A stretch of DNA of 43,098 bases from Clostridia bacterium (GCA_017428085.1 JAFRRP010000036.1:1-43098); one strand, 5' to 3'. Positions 23,828 to 34,047 are shown, numbered from the stretch's first letter. A program made the numbers and translations. The notes: a model not told the origin generated them from the letters alone.

Positions 23828-24715
23828 TCAGTACCCTAAATAGGTCTCGCAGTATTTATACAGGGCTTTGTAGTAATTCTCCTCGCACACCGGGTCCAGC
23901 AGCAGGCCGTGGCCGGACAGAGGGAAGAAGATGTACTCGTAGTTATTGCCGTTCTCGCCGAAGGTATCCTTGAATACCTTTTCCATGGCCAGCCGGTTGC
24001 CCTTGGTGACCAGCGGGTCGTTACCTGCGTAGCAGAACAGGGAGGGGATGGTGTTTTCGTTGACGTAGTACACCGGCGAGATTTCCTTCGCCAGCCGGTC
24101 CGCCTCGCCGTTTTCCTTCATCTCGTCCGTGACGGTCACGCCGGAAAGCATGGTGGTCAGGTTGTAGGACATATCGCCCCACGCCTCCGTCGTCATATCG
24201 GAGGGGCCCACGCGGTTGGCGGTGAAGGCCAGCTCGATGGAGGAATCCTGCGGCCGGGAGTAGCTGTACAGCATGGAGATGTGCCCGCCCGCGGAATAGC
24301 CGGAGGTGGCGAGCTTTGTGATGTTCAGTTCATGCTCGTCGGAAAAATCCTTGATGGCGTCGATGCAGGCGTCGATCTCGTCCAGCATCGTCCAGACGGT
24401 CACTTCGGTGGCGGTGGCGTTGGTGCAAAGGGAATAACTCATGGTGGCGGTGATATAGCCCTTCATGGCCAGCTTTTTGCAGTGGGCCGCCATATCCTCT
24501 TTCTCGCCGCCGGTCCAGGAACCGCCGTGGATGTACAGGATGCAGCCGTTGAAGTCGCGGTCGCAGGCGTTGTGTGGCACGTACACCGTGACCAGGTCGC
24601 GCTCCGCCTCGCCGTAACGGATATTTTCAAACACGTCGTATTTTTCACCCATCAGCCCGAACATGGTCTGCAGCATCAGGATGATCGTCAGGAACATGCC
24701 GAGAACCTTTTGCAT
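23828..24715 (-). CDS. Alpha/beta hydrolase (esterase/lipase-like), membrane-anchored or secreted
   Basis: 295 residues. The N-terminus KVLGMFLTIILMLQTMFGLM is a signal peptide or anchor. The carbohydrate-esterase/HSL-like oxyanion motif LYIHGGSWTGG lies near residue 63, the nucleophile elbow SGYSAGG near 140, a candidate Asp in CYAGNDPLVTKGN near 235, and the catalytic His in LSGHGLLLD near 271. The fold is like BD-FAE/kynurenine formamidase-type esterases that remove acyl groups from sugars or small esters. The substrate is unknown. It lies next to a sugar-type symporter in the same direction but has its own promoter. Confidence 0.82.
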   Translation of the reverse strand: MQKVLGMFLTIILMLQTMFGLMGEKYDVFENIRYGEAERDLVTVYVPHNACDRDFNGCILYIHGGSWTGGEKEDMAAHCKKLAMKGYITATMSYSLCTNATATEVTVWTMLDEIDACIDAIKDFSDEHELNITKLATSGYSAGGHISMLYSYSRPQDSSIELAFTANRVGPSDMTTEAWGDMSYNLTTMLSGVTVTDEMKENGEADRLAKEISPVYYVNENTIPSLFCYAGNDPLVTKGNRLAMEKVFKDTFGENGNNYEYIFFPLSGHGLLLDPVCEENYYKALYKYCETYLGY

Positions 24716-24742
24716 AATGATACCTCGCTTTCCTTTTTTTCT

Positions 24743-24771
24743 ATTATATCATATTTTTTCTTCCCGGGCAA
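24743..24771 (-). promoter_or_regulatory. Promoter of the esterase gene
   Basis: Minus strand TTGCCC (24766-24771) and consensus TATAAT (24743-24748), 17-bp spacer. Confidence 0.7.
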
Positions 24772-24843
24772 TAACAAAGGTGTGAACAATGATCGCCGAA
24801 AGAAAAAACCGTCCGTACCGTTTTTTGATTGTCTGACGCTGAA

Positions 24844-24871
24844 CTGCCGCCTGTTACCTGCCGCCTGTCTC
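24844..24871. repeat. Short heptad run at the transporter gene's 3' end
   Basis: Minus strand GAGACAG, GCGGCAG, GTAACAG, GCGGCAG: four 7-mers in the same alternating style as the GAGCGGA run at 8489. The GTAACAG unit provides the TAA stop of the transporter gene. Confidence 0.55.
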
Positions 24872-26443
24872 ATCGTGCGTCAGGTGCTCCGCCGTGGCGG
24901 CGCGGCGCTCGTTCAGCTCGCGGTACATCTTATCCCGCATCTCCTTGTCGATGTTGAACCAGAACATGGGGATCATGCTGGACAGCACGATGATGGCCGG
25001 AAACAGCGTCGCCATGGCGAAGATCCACTCCTGCGCCCGGAAGGACTGGTCGCGCCCCTCGGTATAGGCGGTCTGGTCGTAGTCGATCCACTTGCGGTAC
25101 AGGGGCTGCAGCACGCCGTTGATCCGCGCCGGGATCTTGCACAGCAGCGTGCTGGCGGCGGCTAACGTCGCCTCGTTGCGGCAGCCGCACTTCCATTCCA
25201 GATAGTCGTTGCACTCGTTGCTGATCTCGGAAATGGAGATGGAGCGCGCGCCCCAGAAGGTGGCGTAAAGGCACTCCCACACGGCGGTGACGGGCAGCAT
25301 GGGCGAGGACAACAGCGTGAGGAAGGTAGAGCCCTTGTCCTCCGGCCGCTGGAAGAAGTATTTTCCGTCCTTGCGCTTTAAGAAACGCCCGTAGGCCCAC
25401 ACGGGGATATAGAAGGTTTTGGCGAACACCTGCCCGATCATATAGATGGATCTGGTGGAAAAGCGTTCTGCCAGCTTGTTGTATTTGGCGAAGGTGGTGG
25501 GCTGGAAGAAGAAGGACGGGATGCCCGCGATGGTCTCAAAGGTGGTGAAATTCAGCACCTGCCGGTAGTAGTCGTTGGTGGTAAGGCCGGTGCCGAAGGA
25601 ACCCAGCGCGTTGGAGATCATGTACACCAGCACGGGGCGGTGGCTGAACACGATGCGTAAGCTATCCCGGATGCGGGGCACCTCGATCTTCTGGTGCACG
25701 CGCTCCCTTGCGATAGTGGTGTACCAGGAGATGATGGCGCCGGAGGCCATGGTGGTGATGACGCCCACGATGATCAGCGAGCGGCCGATCACCACGTCGC
25801 TGGGCAGGTTGGTCTTCACGATGCCGTGCTTGATGAAATCCAGCAGGAATTCCACGAACAGGTCCGGCAGCCGGGAATAGATGATGCTGAAATATCCGGC
25901 GATGGACAGCAGCCGCCGCCGGTCGCTGGGGTAGGGCGTGATGGTGGAAAGATAGCCGCCCACCGCCACGTTTTTAAAGTTGGCCAGCAGCTCGATCAGC
26001 ATGTTCAGCGCCACGTAGGCGACGAATTTGCCCACGTGGTTGAAGTCGTTGGCCGCCGCGCCGGAAAACATCAGCGGCAGCAGCCAGAACAGCGCGGCGA
26101 TCACCCCGTAGGGCAGGCCTCCCAAAAAGATATACGGAATGAACTTGCCCCAGCGGGTACGGGTCTTTTCCATGATGAAGCTGACGATGAAGTCGTCCAC
26201 CACGTCCCAGATGCCGCCGATGACGCTGTTGACGGACTGGTAGTCGAAGCTGATCTTGAGGATGCTGTCCGTAAACAGATCCTTGTGCCCGTCGATATTG
26301 AACCCCTTGCTGCCGTCGAACAGCATATAGCCGATGGTCTGCTTGCGGGAGATCACCCGCCGGTCCACGTCCACCAGCTCGCGCAGCTGCGCGTTGACCT
26401 GTTCCAGCTCCCGGTCCCGTACCGGCAGATTTGTTTCCTTCAC
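24854..26443 (-). CDS. GPH-type (MFS_2) sugar:cation symporter
   Basis: 529 residues, about 12 membrane segments. WDVVDDFIVSFIMEKTRTRWGKFIPYI near residue 80 is the signature loop of the glycoside-pentoside-hexuronide family (MelB/XylP-like: D..D...D+T+T+WGR). Such proteins import glycosides with Na+ or H+. The protein is longer than the usual ~450 residues, with a ~50-residue hydrophilic N-terminus and a large central loop (around RKDGKYFFQRPEDKG). Its last residues (DETGGR) are coded by 7-bp repeat units that also supply the stop, so the true C-terminus may have been replaced. Substrate not predictable. Confidence 0.85.
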   Translation of the reverse strand: MKETNLPVRDRELEQVNAQLRELVDVDRRVISRKQTIGYMLFDGSKGFNIDGHKDLFTDSILKISFDYQSVNSVIGGIWDVVDDFIVSFIMEKTRTRWGKFIPYIFLGGLPYGVIAALFWLLPLMFSGAAANDFNHVGKFVAYVALNMLIELLANFKNVAVGGYLSTITPYPSDRRRLLSIAGYFSIIYSRLPDLFVEFLLDFIKHGIVKTNLPSDVVIGRSLIIVGVITTMASGAIISWYTTIARERVHQKIEVPRIRDSLRIVFSHRPVLVYMISNALGSFGTGLTTNDYYRQVLNFTTFETIAGIPSFFFQPTTFAKYNKLAERFSTRSIYMIGQVFAKTFYIPVWAYGRFLKRKDGKYFFQRPEDKGSTFLTLLSSPMLPVTAVWECLYATFWGARSISISEISNECNDYLEWKCGCRNEATLAAASTLLCKIPARINGVLQPLYRKWIDYDQTAYTEGRDQSFRAQEWIFAMATLFPAIIVLSSMIPMFWFNIDKEMRDKMYRELNERRAATAEHLTHDETGGR

Positions 26444-26486
26444 GTCATCACCCCCTGAAAATGAGAAAAACCGAAAGAGAAAGGTG

Positions 26487-26522
26487 AAAACCGGCGCCCC
26501 GGGAACAGCCGTTCCGGGGCGC
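26487..26522 (-). terminator. Terminator after the protease gene
   Basis: GCGCCCC (26494-26500) pairs with GGGGCGC (26516-26522), extended by GGAAC/GTTCC. Read on the minus strand it is followed by CCGGTTTTCACC. Confidence 0.7.
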
Positions 26523-26538
26523 GTCGTTCATTGCCGTA

Positions 26539-29500
26539 TCACTCGACAAAAATACCCTTGAACCAATTGACCACTTTGCGGAGGAACGCCAGCAGCCTGT
26601 CGATGAAGTTCTTCGCCTGTTCGGCGCCGGTCTCCACCGCTTCGCCTTCCGCGGTCAGTTCCCTGCCGCAGTTGTCGCAATGGCCGTCCTCATCCGCGTC
26701 GGTATGGCCGAGGGCGTTGACATAATCCTTTACGATAACGGCGTCGCATACCGTGCAGGTGTAGGTGGTGTAGCCCCTTTCCGTACAGGTGGGCGGGGTG
26801 GTCACGGTGGAATCGGCGGTATAGGTATGGCCCGTCGCCGGGATCGTCTCGCTGGCGGTCAGCACCTCGCCGCAGACGGAGCACTTCTTCTCCGCGGTAT
26901 TGCCCGCCTTCACGCAGGTGGGTTCCTTCGCGGCGACGCTGACGTAGGATACGTGGCCGCCCTTGTTGGGCACGACCTCGCTGGCCGTGGTCACCTCGCC
27001 GCAGACGGAGCATTTATACTCCGCCGTGGCGCCGTCCTCGGTGCAGGTGGCGGCGACGGCTTCTTTGGAAAGAACGGGTTTATGCTCAGCCAGCCGCAGC
27101 TCCTCGCTTGCCTTCATTTCAATGCCGCAGTTGCCGCAGATCATTCTGGCGGTGTGGCCTTTCACGGTGCAGGTGGAAGCGACGTAGGGCATCTCCTCAT
27201 CCACGACCGCCGTATGGCCGGTGGCGTAGATCGGCGAAGCCGCCTGCAGCAGGGAGTTGCAGCGGTTGCACTTGACCTCCGCCGTAACGCCGGCGGTGGT
27301 GCAGGTGGCGGGAACAGCGTCCGTTACGGTGGCGCGGTCATGGCCCAGCGCCGGGATCACTTCGGAAGCGATTATGACCTCCTTGCAGCGGCGGCACTTG
27401 GTGCCCTCGGTGCGGCCGGCGGCGGTGCAGGTGGCGTCTTTGGCGGTCACAGCCACGTAAGTGATATGGCCCAGCTTCTCGATCGGCTCGCTCACCTTGA
27501 CGGGTTCTCCGCAGACGGAGCACTCCGTCTCTGCCGTCCAGCCGTCCTCCGTGCAGGTGGCGGCCTTGGCTTCCTTGGTCACGACCTCCGTGTGAGGCGC
27601 GAAATCGGTCTCCTCCGGGAATACCAGCGGCTCATTGCACACCGCGCAATAGGATCCGGCGGTGTAGCCCTTGGCGGTGCAGGTGGCGGGGACCGCCTCG
27701 ATCTCAACGGGAGTATGTCCGCTGGCGGGGATCACTTCGCCGGCAGTCTTTACTTTACCGCACAGCGAGCAGGCCACCAGATTTCTGTAGCCGGGCTCCG
27801 TGCAGGTAGCTGCCTGATCGGGGCAAGACACGTAATCGTGCCTGCTGTGCAGGGTGACGGTGATGTTCGCCGTCGCCCCCGCATCGCCGGTGCGCGGGAT
27901 CACGGTGACGGTCGTCTTACCGGCCTTCACGCCCACGATCTTGCCGCCTTCCATTTTTGCGATGCTCGTATCGGCGATCTTATAGGCAAGCGCCTTGTCC
28001 ACGGCGGAATCGTTGATCGTCACGTCCAGCGCTTTGCTCTCATATTCGCTCAGCGTCACGTCGGCGACCGTCAGCTCGGTCACGCGGGCGTCGCCGGTAA
28101 TCTCTACTCTCACGCCGTCGCTGCGGGAGAAGATGCCGGTATCGCCGTCTTTGACGGCGCGGACCTTGTATTTCAGATAACGTCCTTCGCCGACGGCCGG
28201 GCATTCGTACTCCGGTACGGTCACCGTGGCGATCTGGGTGTACTCGCCGTTATCCGCGCCGCCGAACACTTCATACGCCTGCGCGCCGTCCACGGCGTTC
28301 CACGTCATCTTTACGGTATCGCCTTCCAGCTCGGCGTTGAAGCCCTCGGGATTGGGCACGCCGGCGGTATCGGTATAGGCCTTGATGCGGGGCGCGCCGC
28401 GGCCGGCCATGCTGCTCATGGTTTCGCCGTCAAGGTAATAGCCTTCGCAGGGGGCATATACCGCCACATGAGTGATCCAGCTGTTGACTTTATTGGTTCT
28501 GTCGTAGGCCATATGCACGGCGTTGCCGTCATTGTCCCACGCCCGGACGACCACCGCGAACTTATCGCCTTTGTTCAGGGAAACCGGCGCGTTCAGCGGG
28601 ATGGTGTACATGCCGGCGTAGGTGGTGGCGCCCTCGGTGTGGGCGGCAGCCACGGGCTTGCCGTTCTTCACGAAGTCCGCGTTGGGGTTCACGTAGATAT
28701 CCACCGCGTAATTCACGAAGGTATCGCCCATGAATACGGCGCTGACGGCCTTCAGCACTTCGTTTGTCTGCGCCGTGAACACGTTCACAAGACCGTCCGT
28801 CTTGATGGCGCCGCTGGACTGGCCGCCGTCATACTGATAGTTGTAGTCGTAGTCGTCCGCAGAGGCCATATCGTAGGCGTACACGTTGCTGTTCAGGGAC
28901 GTATCCTCATAGGACATGTAGAAGTAGCCGCCGTTGCCCCACCAGCTGCCCCAGCTGTTGCGGATCAGCCACGCGCCGTCGTTTTCCGGCTCTTCTTTGA
29001 ACCTGGTTTTGGAATAGTTGTCGTCCCAGCCCACGATCATCACGGCGTGGTTGGTGCTGTTCGGGTGGTTGGTGGAGTAGTAGGAGTAACCGCCGACTGT
29101 CTGCATATTGTTGCCGTCATGGTAATAGCTGCAGGCCACGCCGCCCATCTCCATGATGCACTGCTTGACAAGCTCCGGGTTCTCCTTGACGTTGATGACA
29201 CGGAAGCCCTCCGCGTGATACTTGTCGAAGTCCGTCGCGTACTCCTCGGCAAACTCATAATCGTAGAAGAACGCGTCGTCCTCATCGTATACCATCAGGT
29301 CCTCCTCCGCAAGGCCGCTCCAGCGCGCGAGGGCGTTGCTGGCAAACACGGCGTTGCCGCCCGCGTTCAGCACGTCGTAGGATTCTGTTACCTTCGTGTA
29401 GTCGCCGCCCATGTTGCCCAGCGGGTCCACCGCCGCGCGGTAGTTGTAATAGACGAACTGCAGCTCGGAAAGGTCGATGTCATCCTTTTCGACAAGGCCT

Positions 29501-29823
29501 TTTTTGATGAGGTTGGATTCCGCCGCGCCAACGCTGGCATGAGCCCAACAGGAACCGTAGGGGTTCTGGTCCCTGACGGCGGGCAGCAGGCCTTCCGCCC
29601 GCAGCGAATAGGAGGCGGGAGACTCTTCGCCCCGGGCGACCAGCGAAGCTTCCTCGGCACCGCTCATGGCGGGGGCAATGTAGTCCTCCGGGATGTAGGT
29701 GTTGATCGGAGTAAAGTTTGCCGCCCTGCCGCCGTTCGCGGCCAGCGCCGACAGCGGTGCCATGCCGACCAGCAGCAGCGCGGTGAGAATAAAACTGAAT
29801 ACTTTGGCCATTTTTCGGTTCAT
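26539..29823 (-). CDS. Large secreted papain-like (C1) cysteine protease with lectin-like, Ig-like and nine CxxC repeats
   Basis: 1094 residues. Signal peptide (1-29, ...LSALAA), then a C1 peptidase domain. The catalytic Cys is Cys92 in QNPYGSCWAHA, His259 in TNHAVMIVGWDD, and Asn289 in RNSWGSWWGNGGYF. A lectin-like beta domain follows (about 335-485), then FN3-like (about 495-575) and BIG-like (about 585-660) domains. Next come nine ~45-residue repeats of the form ATCTxxGxTAxxxCxxCG...GH, each with a CxxC pair, and a final HCDNCG. It ends with an amphipathic FIDRLLAFLRKVVNWFKGIF, perhaps membrane-binding. There is no LPXTG or dockerin. The domain order is that of surface proteases of gut Clostridia (family knowledge). 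The start has AGGAGGAA upstream. Confidence 0.92.
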   Translation of the reverse strand: MNRKMAKVFSFILTALLLVGMAPLSALAANGGRAANFTPINTYIPEDYIAPAMSGAEEASLVARGEESPASYSLRAEGLLPAVRDQNPYGSCWAHASVGAAESNLIKKGLVEKDDIDLSELQFVYYNYRAAVDPLGNMGGDYTKVTESYDVLNAGGNAVFASNALARWSGLAEEDLMVYDEDDAFFYDYEFAEEYATDFDKYHAEGFRVINVKENPELVKQCIMEMGGVACSYYHDGNNMQTVGGYSYYSTNHPNSTNHAVMIVGWDDNYSKTRFKEEPENDGAWLIRNSWGSWWGNGGYFYMSYEDTSLNSNVYAYDMASADDYDYNYQYDGGQSSGAIKTDGLVNVFTAQTNEVLKAVSAVFMGDTFVNYAVDIYVNPNADFVKNGKPVAAAHTEGATTYAGMYTIPLNAPVSLNKGDKFAVVVRAWDNDGNAVHMAYDRTNKVNSWITHVAVYAPCEGYYLDGETMSSMAGRGAPRIKAYTDTAGVPNPEGFNAELEGDTVKMTWNAVDGAQAYEVFGGADNGEYTQIATVTVPEYECPAVGEGRYLKYKVRAVKDGDTGIFSRSDGVRVEITGDARVTELTVADVTLSEYESKALDVTINDSAVDKALAYKIADTSIAKMEGGKIVGVKAGKTTVTVIPRTGDAGATANITVTLHSRHDYVSCPDQAATCTEPGYRNLVACSLCGKVKTAGEVIPASGHTPVEIEAVPATCTAKGYTAGSYCAVCNEPLVFPEETDFAPHTEVVTKEAKAATCTEDGWTAETECSVCGEPVKVSEPIEKLGHITYVAVTAKDATCTAAGRTEGTKCRRCKEVIIASEVIPALGHDRATVTDAVPATCTTAGVTAEVKCNRCNSLLQAASPIYATGHTAVVDEEMPYVASTCTVKGHTARMICGNCGIEMKASEELRLAEHKPVLSKEAVAATCTEDGATAEYKCSVCGEVTTASEVVPNKGGHVSYVSVAAKEPTCVKAGNTAEKKCSVCGEVLTASETIPATGHTYTADSTVTTPPTCTERGYTTYTCTVCDAVIVKDYVNALGHTDADEDGHCDNCGRELTAEGEAVETGAEQAKNFIDRLLAFLRKVVNWFKGIFVE

Positions 29824-30020
29824 AACGATTCCTCCTGAAAATGGAAATAAATCATTTTTATTTTATACTCAATATAAGAAGATAGCAAGAAAAAACAATC
29901 TGCCGACCCCATTTTTGTGGAAGGGGAATAAAACAAAGCCGTCTTTTTTATGGATTATTCCCAAAGTGTACCGTGTATCGGACTTTTACCCGAAAATGGC
30001 GCAAAACTTTTAATTTGCTC

Positions 30021-30049
30021 TTGATTTTTCCGTTCTCATGCGGTATAAT
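30021..30049 (+). promoter_or_regulatory. recA: recA promoter
   Basis: TTGATT (30021-30026) and TATAAT (30044-30049), 17-bp spacer. Confidence 0.85.
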
Positions 30050-30061
30050 AGGCACACAAAC

Positions 30062-30075
30062 CGAACAAATGTTTT
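30062..30075 (+). promoter_or_regulatory. LexA (DinR-type) operator of recA
   Basis: CGAACAAATGTTTT matches the Firmicutes SOS box CGAAC-N4-GTTYG except at the last position. It lies just downstream of the recA -10, an ideal repression site. Confidence 0.75.
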
Positions 30076-30099
30076 ATTGTTGAAAGGACGGAAGACAGA

Positions 30100-31221
<1,122 letters not shown>

Positions 31222-31224
31222 CGG

Positions 31225-31827
31225 ATGGAGCTTTCAACGGCACCCAACAAAAACGGCAGGATCAATATTTACACAGACGGCGAATTCCGGTTCGCCGTTT
31301 CTGCTTTTGTGTACCGGTCGTTCCCCTGGCGGGACGGGGACGAAGCGACGGAGGAAATGCTTGCCGAGTTAAAGGCGGCCGACGACGCGGAGCGCGCCCA
31401 CGAGAGCGCCCTGCGGATGCTGACTGCCCGCGCCCACGGGGAAAAGGAGCTGTACCGGAAGCTGCGGCAGAAGTACGACGCCGAAGCCGCGCAGAGCGCC
31501 GTGGACCGCTGTAAAGAGGCAGGGCTGATCGACGACGCGGCCTTCGCCGCCGGTCTGGCGGAATCGCTCTGTTCCCGCAAGGGCTGGTCGCCGGAGCGTG
31601 TGAAAACAGAGCTGATCTTCCGGGGCGTGGATAAAAATATCGCCGAAAACACGGTGGAAGCCCTTGACATCGACCGGGATTCGGGTATCATTAAATTGTT
31701 GGATAAAATGAAGATCACGGACGACAGCCCGGAAAAGGACAAAGCCCGCGCCGTGCGAAGGCTGATTGCGGCAGGGTACGGCATCGGGGAGATCAGAAAA
31801 CACCTGAATTTGACAGACGAACAGTAA
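31225..31827 (+). CDS. recX: RecX, regulator of RecA
   Basis: 200 residues with the three-helix RecX repeats (SALRMLTARAHGEKELYRKLRQKY; SAVDRCKEAGLIDDAAFAAGLAESL; SPERVKTELIFRGVD). RecX caps and disassembles RecA filaments. It lies directly behind recA and is co-transcribed. The end of the gene is followed by a REP-like element. Confidence 0.9.
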   Translation: MELSTAPNKNGRINIYTDGEFRFAVSAFVYRSFPWRDGDEATEEMLAELKAADDAERAHESALRMLTARAHGEKELYRKLRQKYDAEAAQSAVDRCKEAGLIDDAAFAAGLAESLCSRKGWSPERVKTELIFRGVDKNIAENTVEALDIDRDSGIIKLLDKMKITDDSPEKDKARAVRRLIAAGYGIGEIRKHLNLTDEQ

Positions 31828-31837
31828 GGCAAAACCG

Positions 31838-31988
31838 GCAGCGCGGCACCTCAGCGCCGCTTCCGGCATAAACAACTTGTTCCCGTAACGCCCGATCAAA
31901 TGCGATCTTTATTCCAGAAACAAATGCCATGATGTCATATCGTCTTTTAGCTACATTCGCCAACAGCGGCACTGAGGTGCCGCGCTAC
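31838..31988. repeat. GTAG-hairpin doublet, copy B2
   Basis: The left hairpin (31838-31861) has GCGGCAC-like/CTCA/GCGCCGC arms. The right hairpin (31965-31988) is identical over 24 nt to that of copy B1 at 15792-15815. The middle (about 100 bp) is unrelated or strongly diverged from B1. It separates recX from rimO. Confidence 0.75.
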
Positions 31989-32008
31989 CGCAGAAAAGGA
32001 GAAGTATC

Positions 32009-33331
32009 ATGCCAAAGATAGGTTTCATCTCCCTCGGCTGCCCGAAGAATCAGGTGGACGCCGAACTGATGCTGGACAAGCTCGTAAAGGCGGGCTATGA
32101 GATCGCCGGGACGGCGGAGGAGGCCGACGCGGTGATCGTGAACACCTGCGGCTTTATCGACGCCGCCAAGCAGGAAGCCATTGACAACATTCTGGAGATG
32201 GGACAGCTGAAAGCGGACGGCGCGATCCAGAAGATCATCGTCACCGGCTGCCTCGCGGAGCGCTACCGGGACGAGATCCTGAAGGAAATGCCGGAGGTGG
32301 ACGCGGTGGTGGGCATCGGCGGCAACGCCGATATCGTAAAAACCGTGGAGGATGTCTTCGCGGGTGAGACCGTCAGCGCCTACCCGCCGAAAAAAGACCT
32401 GCCTCTGTGCGGCGAGCGGCTGCTCTCCACGCCCCCCTGGTGGGCGTACCTGAAGATCGCCGACGGCTGCTCCAACTGCTGCACCTACTGCGCCATCCCG
32501 CAGATCCGCGGCCCCATGCGCAGCCGGACGATCGAATCCATCGTCGATGAAGCTAAAACGCTGGCAGGCAAAGGCGTCAAAGAGCTGATCGTCATCGCTC
32601 AGGACACCACCCGCTACGGCGAGGACCTGTACGGCGAGCCGAAGCTGGCCGCCCTGCTGCGGGAGCTGGTAAAGCTCGACGGGATCGAGTGGATCCGGCT
32701 GCTGTACTGCTACCCGGACCGGCTCACCGACGAGCTGCTGGCAACCATCCGGGACAACGACAAGGTGCTGAACTACATCGACCTGCCCCTGCAGCACGCG
32801 GACGGGCGCATCTTAAAGGCCATGAACCGCCACGGCGACAAGGAAACGCTGCTGGCGCTGATCAAAAAGATCCGGGACTACCTGCCGGACGGGGTGATCC
32901 GCACCACCTTCATCACGGGTTTTCCCGGCGAGGACGACGCGGCGTTTGAGACGTTGAGCGACTTTGTGGAACAGGCGCAATTCGACCGACTGGGCTGCTT
33001 CGCCTACTCCCGCGAGGAGGGAACGAAAGCCGCCGAAATGCCCGATCAGGTGGACCCGGAGATCGCCGCCCACCGGGGCGAGATCATCATGGAGCAGCAG
33101 TACGATATCTTCACGGACAAGCAGCAGGATCTGATCGGCACCGTGCAGCGCTGCGTGATCGACGACTACGGCGACGAGCCGGGCACCTACGCGGGCCGCA
33201 CCTGGATGGACGCGCCGGAGATCGACTCCGCCATCACGGTTATCAGTAAACGGCCGCTCACCCCGGGGGATTTCATCGACGTGGAGATCACCGGCACGGA
33301 CGAATACGACCTGATCGGAGAAACGATATGA
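32009..33331 (+). CDS. rimO: Ribosomal protein S12 methylthiotransferase
   Basis: 440 residues. The N-terminal UPF0004 domain has SLGCPKNQVDAE (first Cys), CGFID and VTGCLAERY cysteines for one cluster. The radical SAM motif is CSNCCTYCAIP near residue 152, and a C-terminal TRAM domain (EIDSAITVISKRPLTPGDFIDVEITGT) follows. It methylthiolates an aspartate of S12. SLGCPKN and the TRAM sequence favour RimO over MiaB. The ATG at 32009 has AAAGGAGAAG upstream and follows repeat B2 by 20 bp. Confidence 0.93.
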   Translation: MPKIGFISLGCPKNQVDAELMLDKLVKAGYEIAGTAEEADAVIVNTCGFIDAAKQEAIDNILEMGQLKADGAIQKIIVTGCLAERYRDEILKEMPEVDAVVGIGGNADIVKTVEDVFAGETVSAYPPKKDLPLCGERLLSTPPWWAYLKIADGCSNCCTYCAIPQIRGPMRSRTIESIVDEAKTLAGKGVKELIVIAQDTTRYGEDLYGEPKLAALLRELVKLDGIEWIRLLYCYPDRLTDELLATIRDNDKVLNYIDLPLQHADGRILKAMNRHGDKETLLALIKKIRDYLPDGVIRTTFITGFPGEDDAAFETLSDFVEQAQFDRLGCFAYSREEGTKAAEMPDQVDPEIAAHRGEIIMEQQYDIFTDKQQDLIGTVQRCVIDDYGDEPGTYAGRTWMDAPEIDSAITVISKRPLTPGDFIDVEITGTDEYDLIGETI

Positions 33332-33393
33332 TCGCAGCCGCCCTGCGCATATCATCATTGAGCCTTGCCGTAAAAACCATCTCCGTTACTCCC

Positions 33394-33421
33394 CTGCCTT
33401 CCCCGTGAAGGCAGTTTTTTT
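33394..33421 (+). terminator. Terminator after rimO
   Basis: CTGCCTTC (33394-33401) pairs with GAAGGCAG (33407-33414), followed by seven T. Confidence 0.9.
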
Positions 33422-33513
33422 CTGTTTTTGCGGATTTTTTTTCATTCCCATATTGTGATGATCGCATTTTTATGGTAGGATAAAATAAATACAGGGAGAG
33501 GACTGATGATACG

Positions 33514-34047
33514 GTGGAGCAGCAGATATCGTTTGCCGATCTGGAATACGGACGGAAAAAGAAGCGCACCCGGCGGGAACGGTTTTTGTCCTACATGGAC
33601 GAGATCACCCCGTGGGACGAGATCGTGGAACGGATCAAGCCCTATTACTACAAAAACGGCAAGGGCCGCAAACCCCGCGGCATCGAGACCATGTTCCGCA
33701 TGTATTTGCTGCAGACGTGGTTCCGGCTGTCCGACAACGCGCTGGAAGACGCCGTCTACGACAGCTACGCCATGCGCCAGTTCATGCATCTGGATTTCAT
33801 GCGCCAAAGCGTGCCGGACGCCACCACCCTGCGCCGGTTCCGCAAGATCGTGGAAAAGTCCGGCGTGGCGCAGGAGTACTTCACCGCCCTGTCCGCATTT
33901 CTGAAGGCGCAGGGGCTGATCCTGCACCGGGGCGTCATCACGGAGGCGGCGCTCCCCTCCGCCCCCAACGCCAAAAAGAATACCCGCAGAAAGCACGGCG
34001 TACAGGTGGCCCTGCCGCCGCAGAACGGGACCGACACGCAATCATAA
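33514..34047 (+). pseudogene. IS5-type transposase, N-terminal domain only
   Basis: 177 residues starting at GTG 33514 (GGGAGAGGA upstream). Residues 1-115 match the DUF772/IS5-family N-terminal region: ITPWDEIVERIKPYY, GIETMFRMYLLQTWFRLSD, EDAVYDSYAMRQFM, PDATTLRRFRKIVE. The catalytic DDE domain that should follow is missing. After HRGVITEA the sequence becomes an unrelated basic tail that stops within 40 residues. No terminal inverted repeats or target duplication are visible. It is most simply a decayed insertion sequence. The intact frame with ribosome binding site leaves open a retained DNA-binding fragment. Confidence 0.75.

Noticed and set aside
26680..29838. A 1052-codon open frame on the plus strand opposite the protease gene
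   Set aside because: It is the GC-rich antisense shadow of the protease: no ribosome site, no family resemblance, low-complexity Gly/Ala/His content, while the minus-strand protein has complete catalytic motifs.
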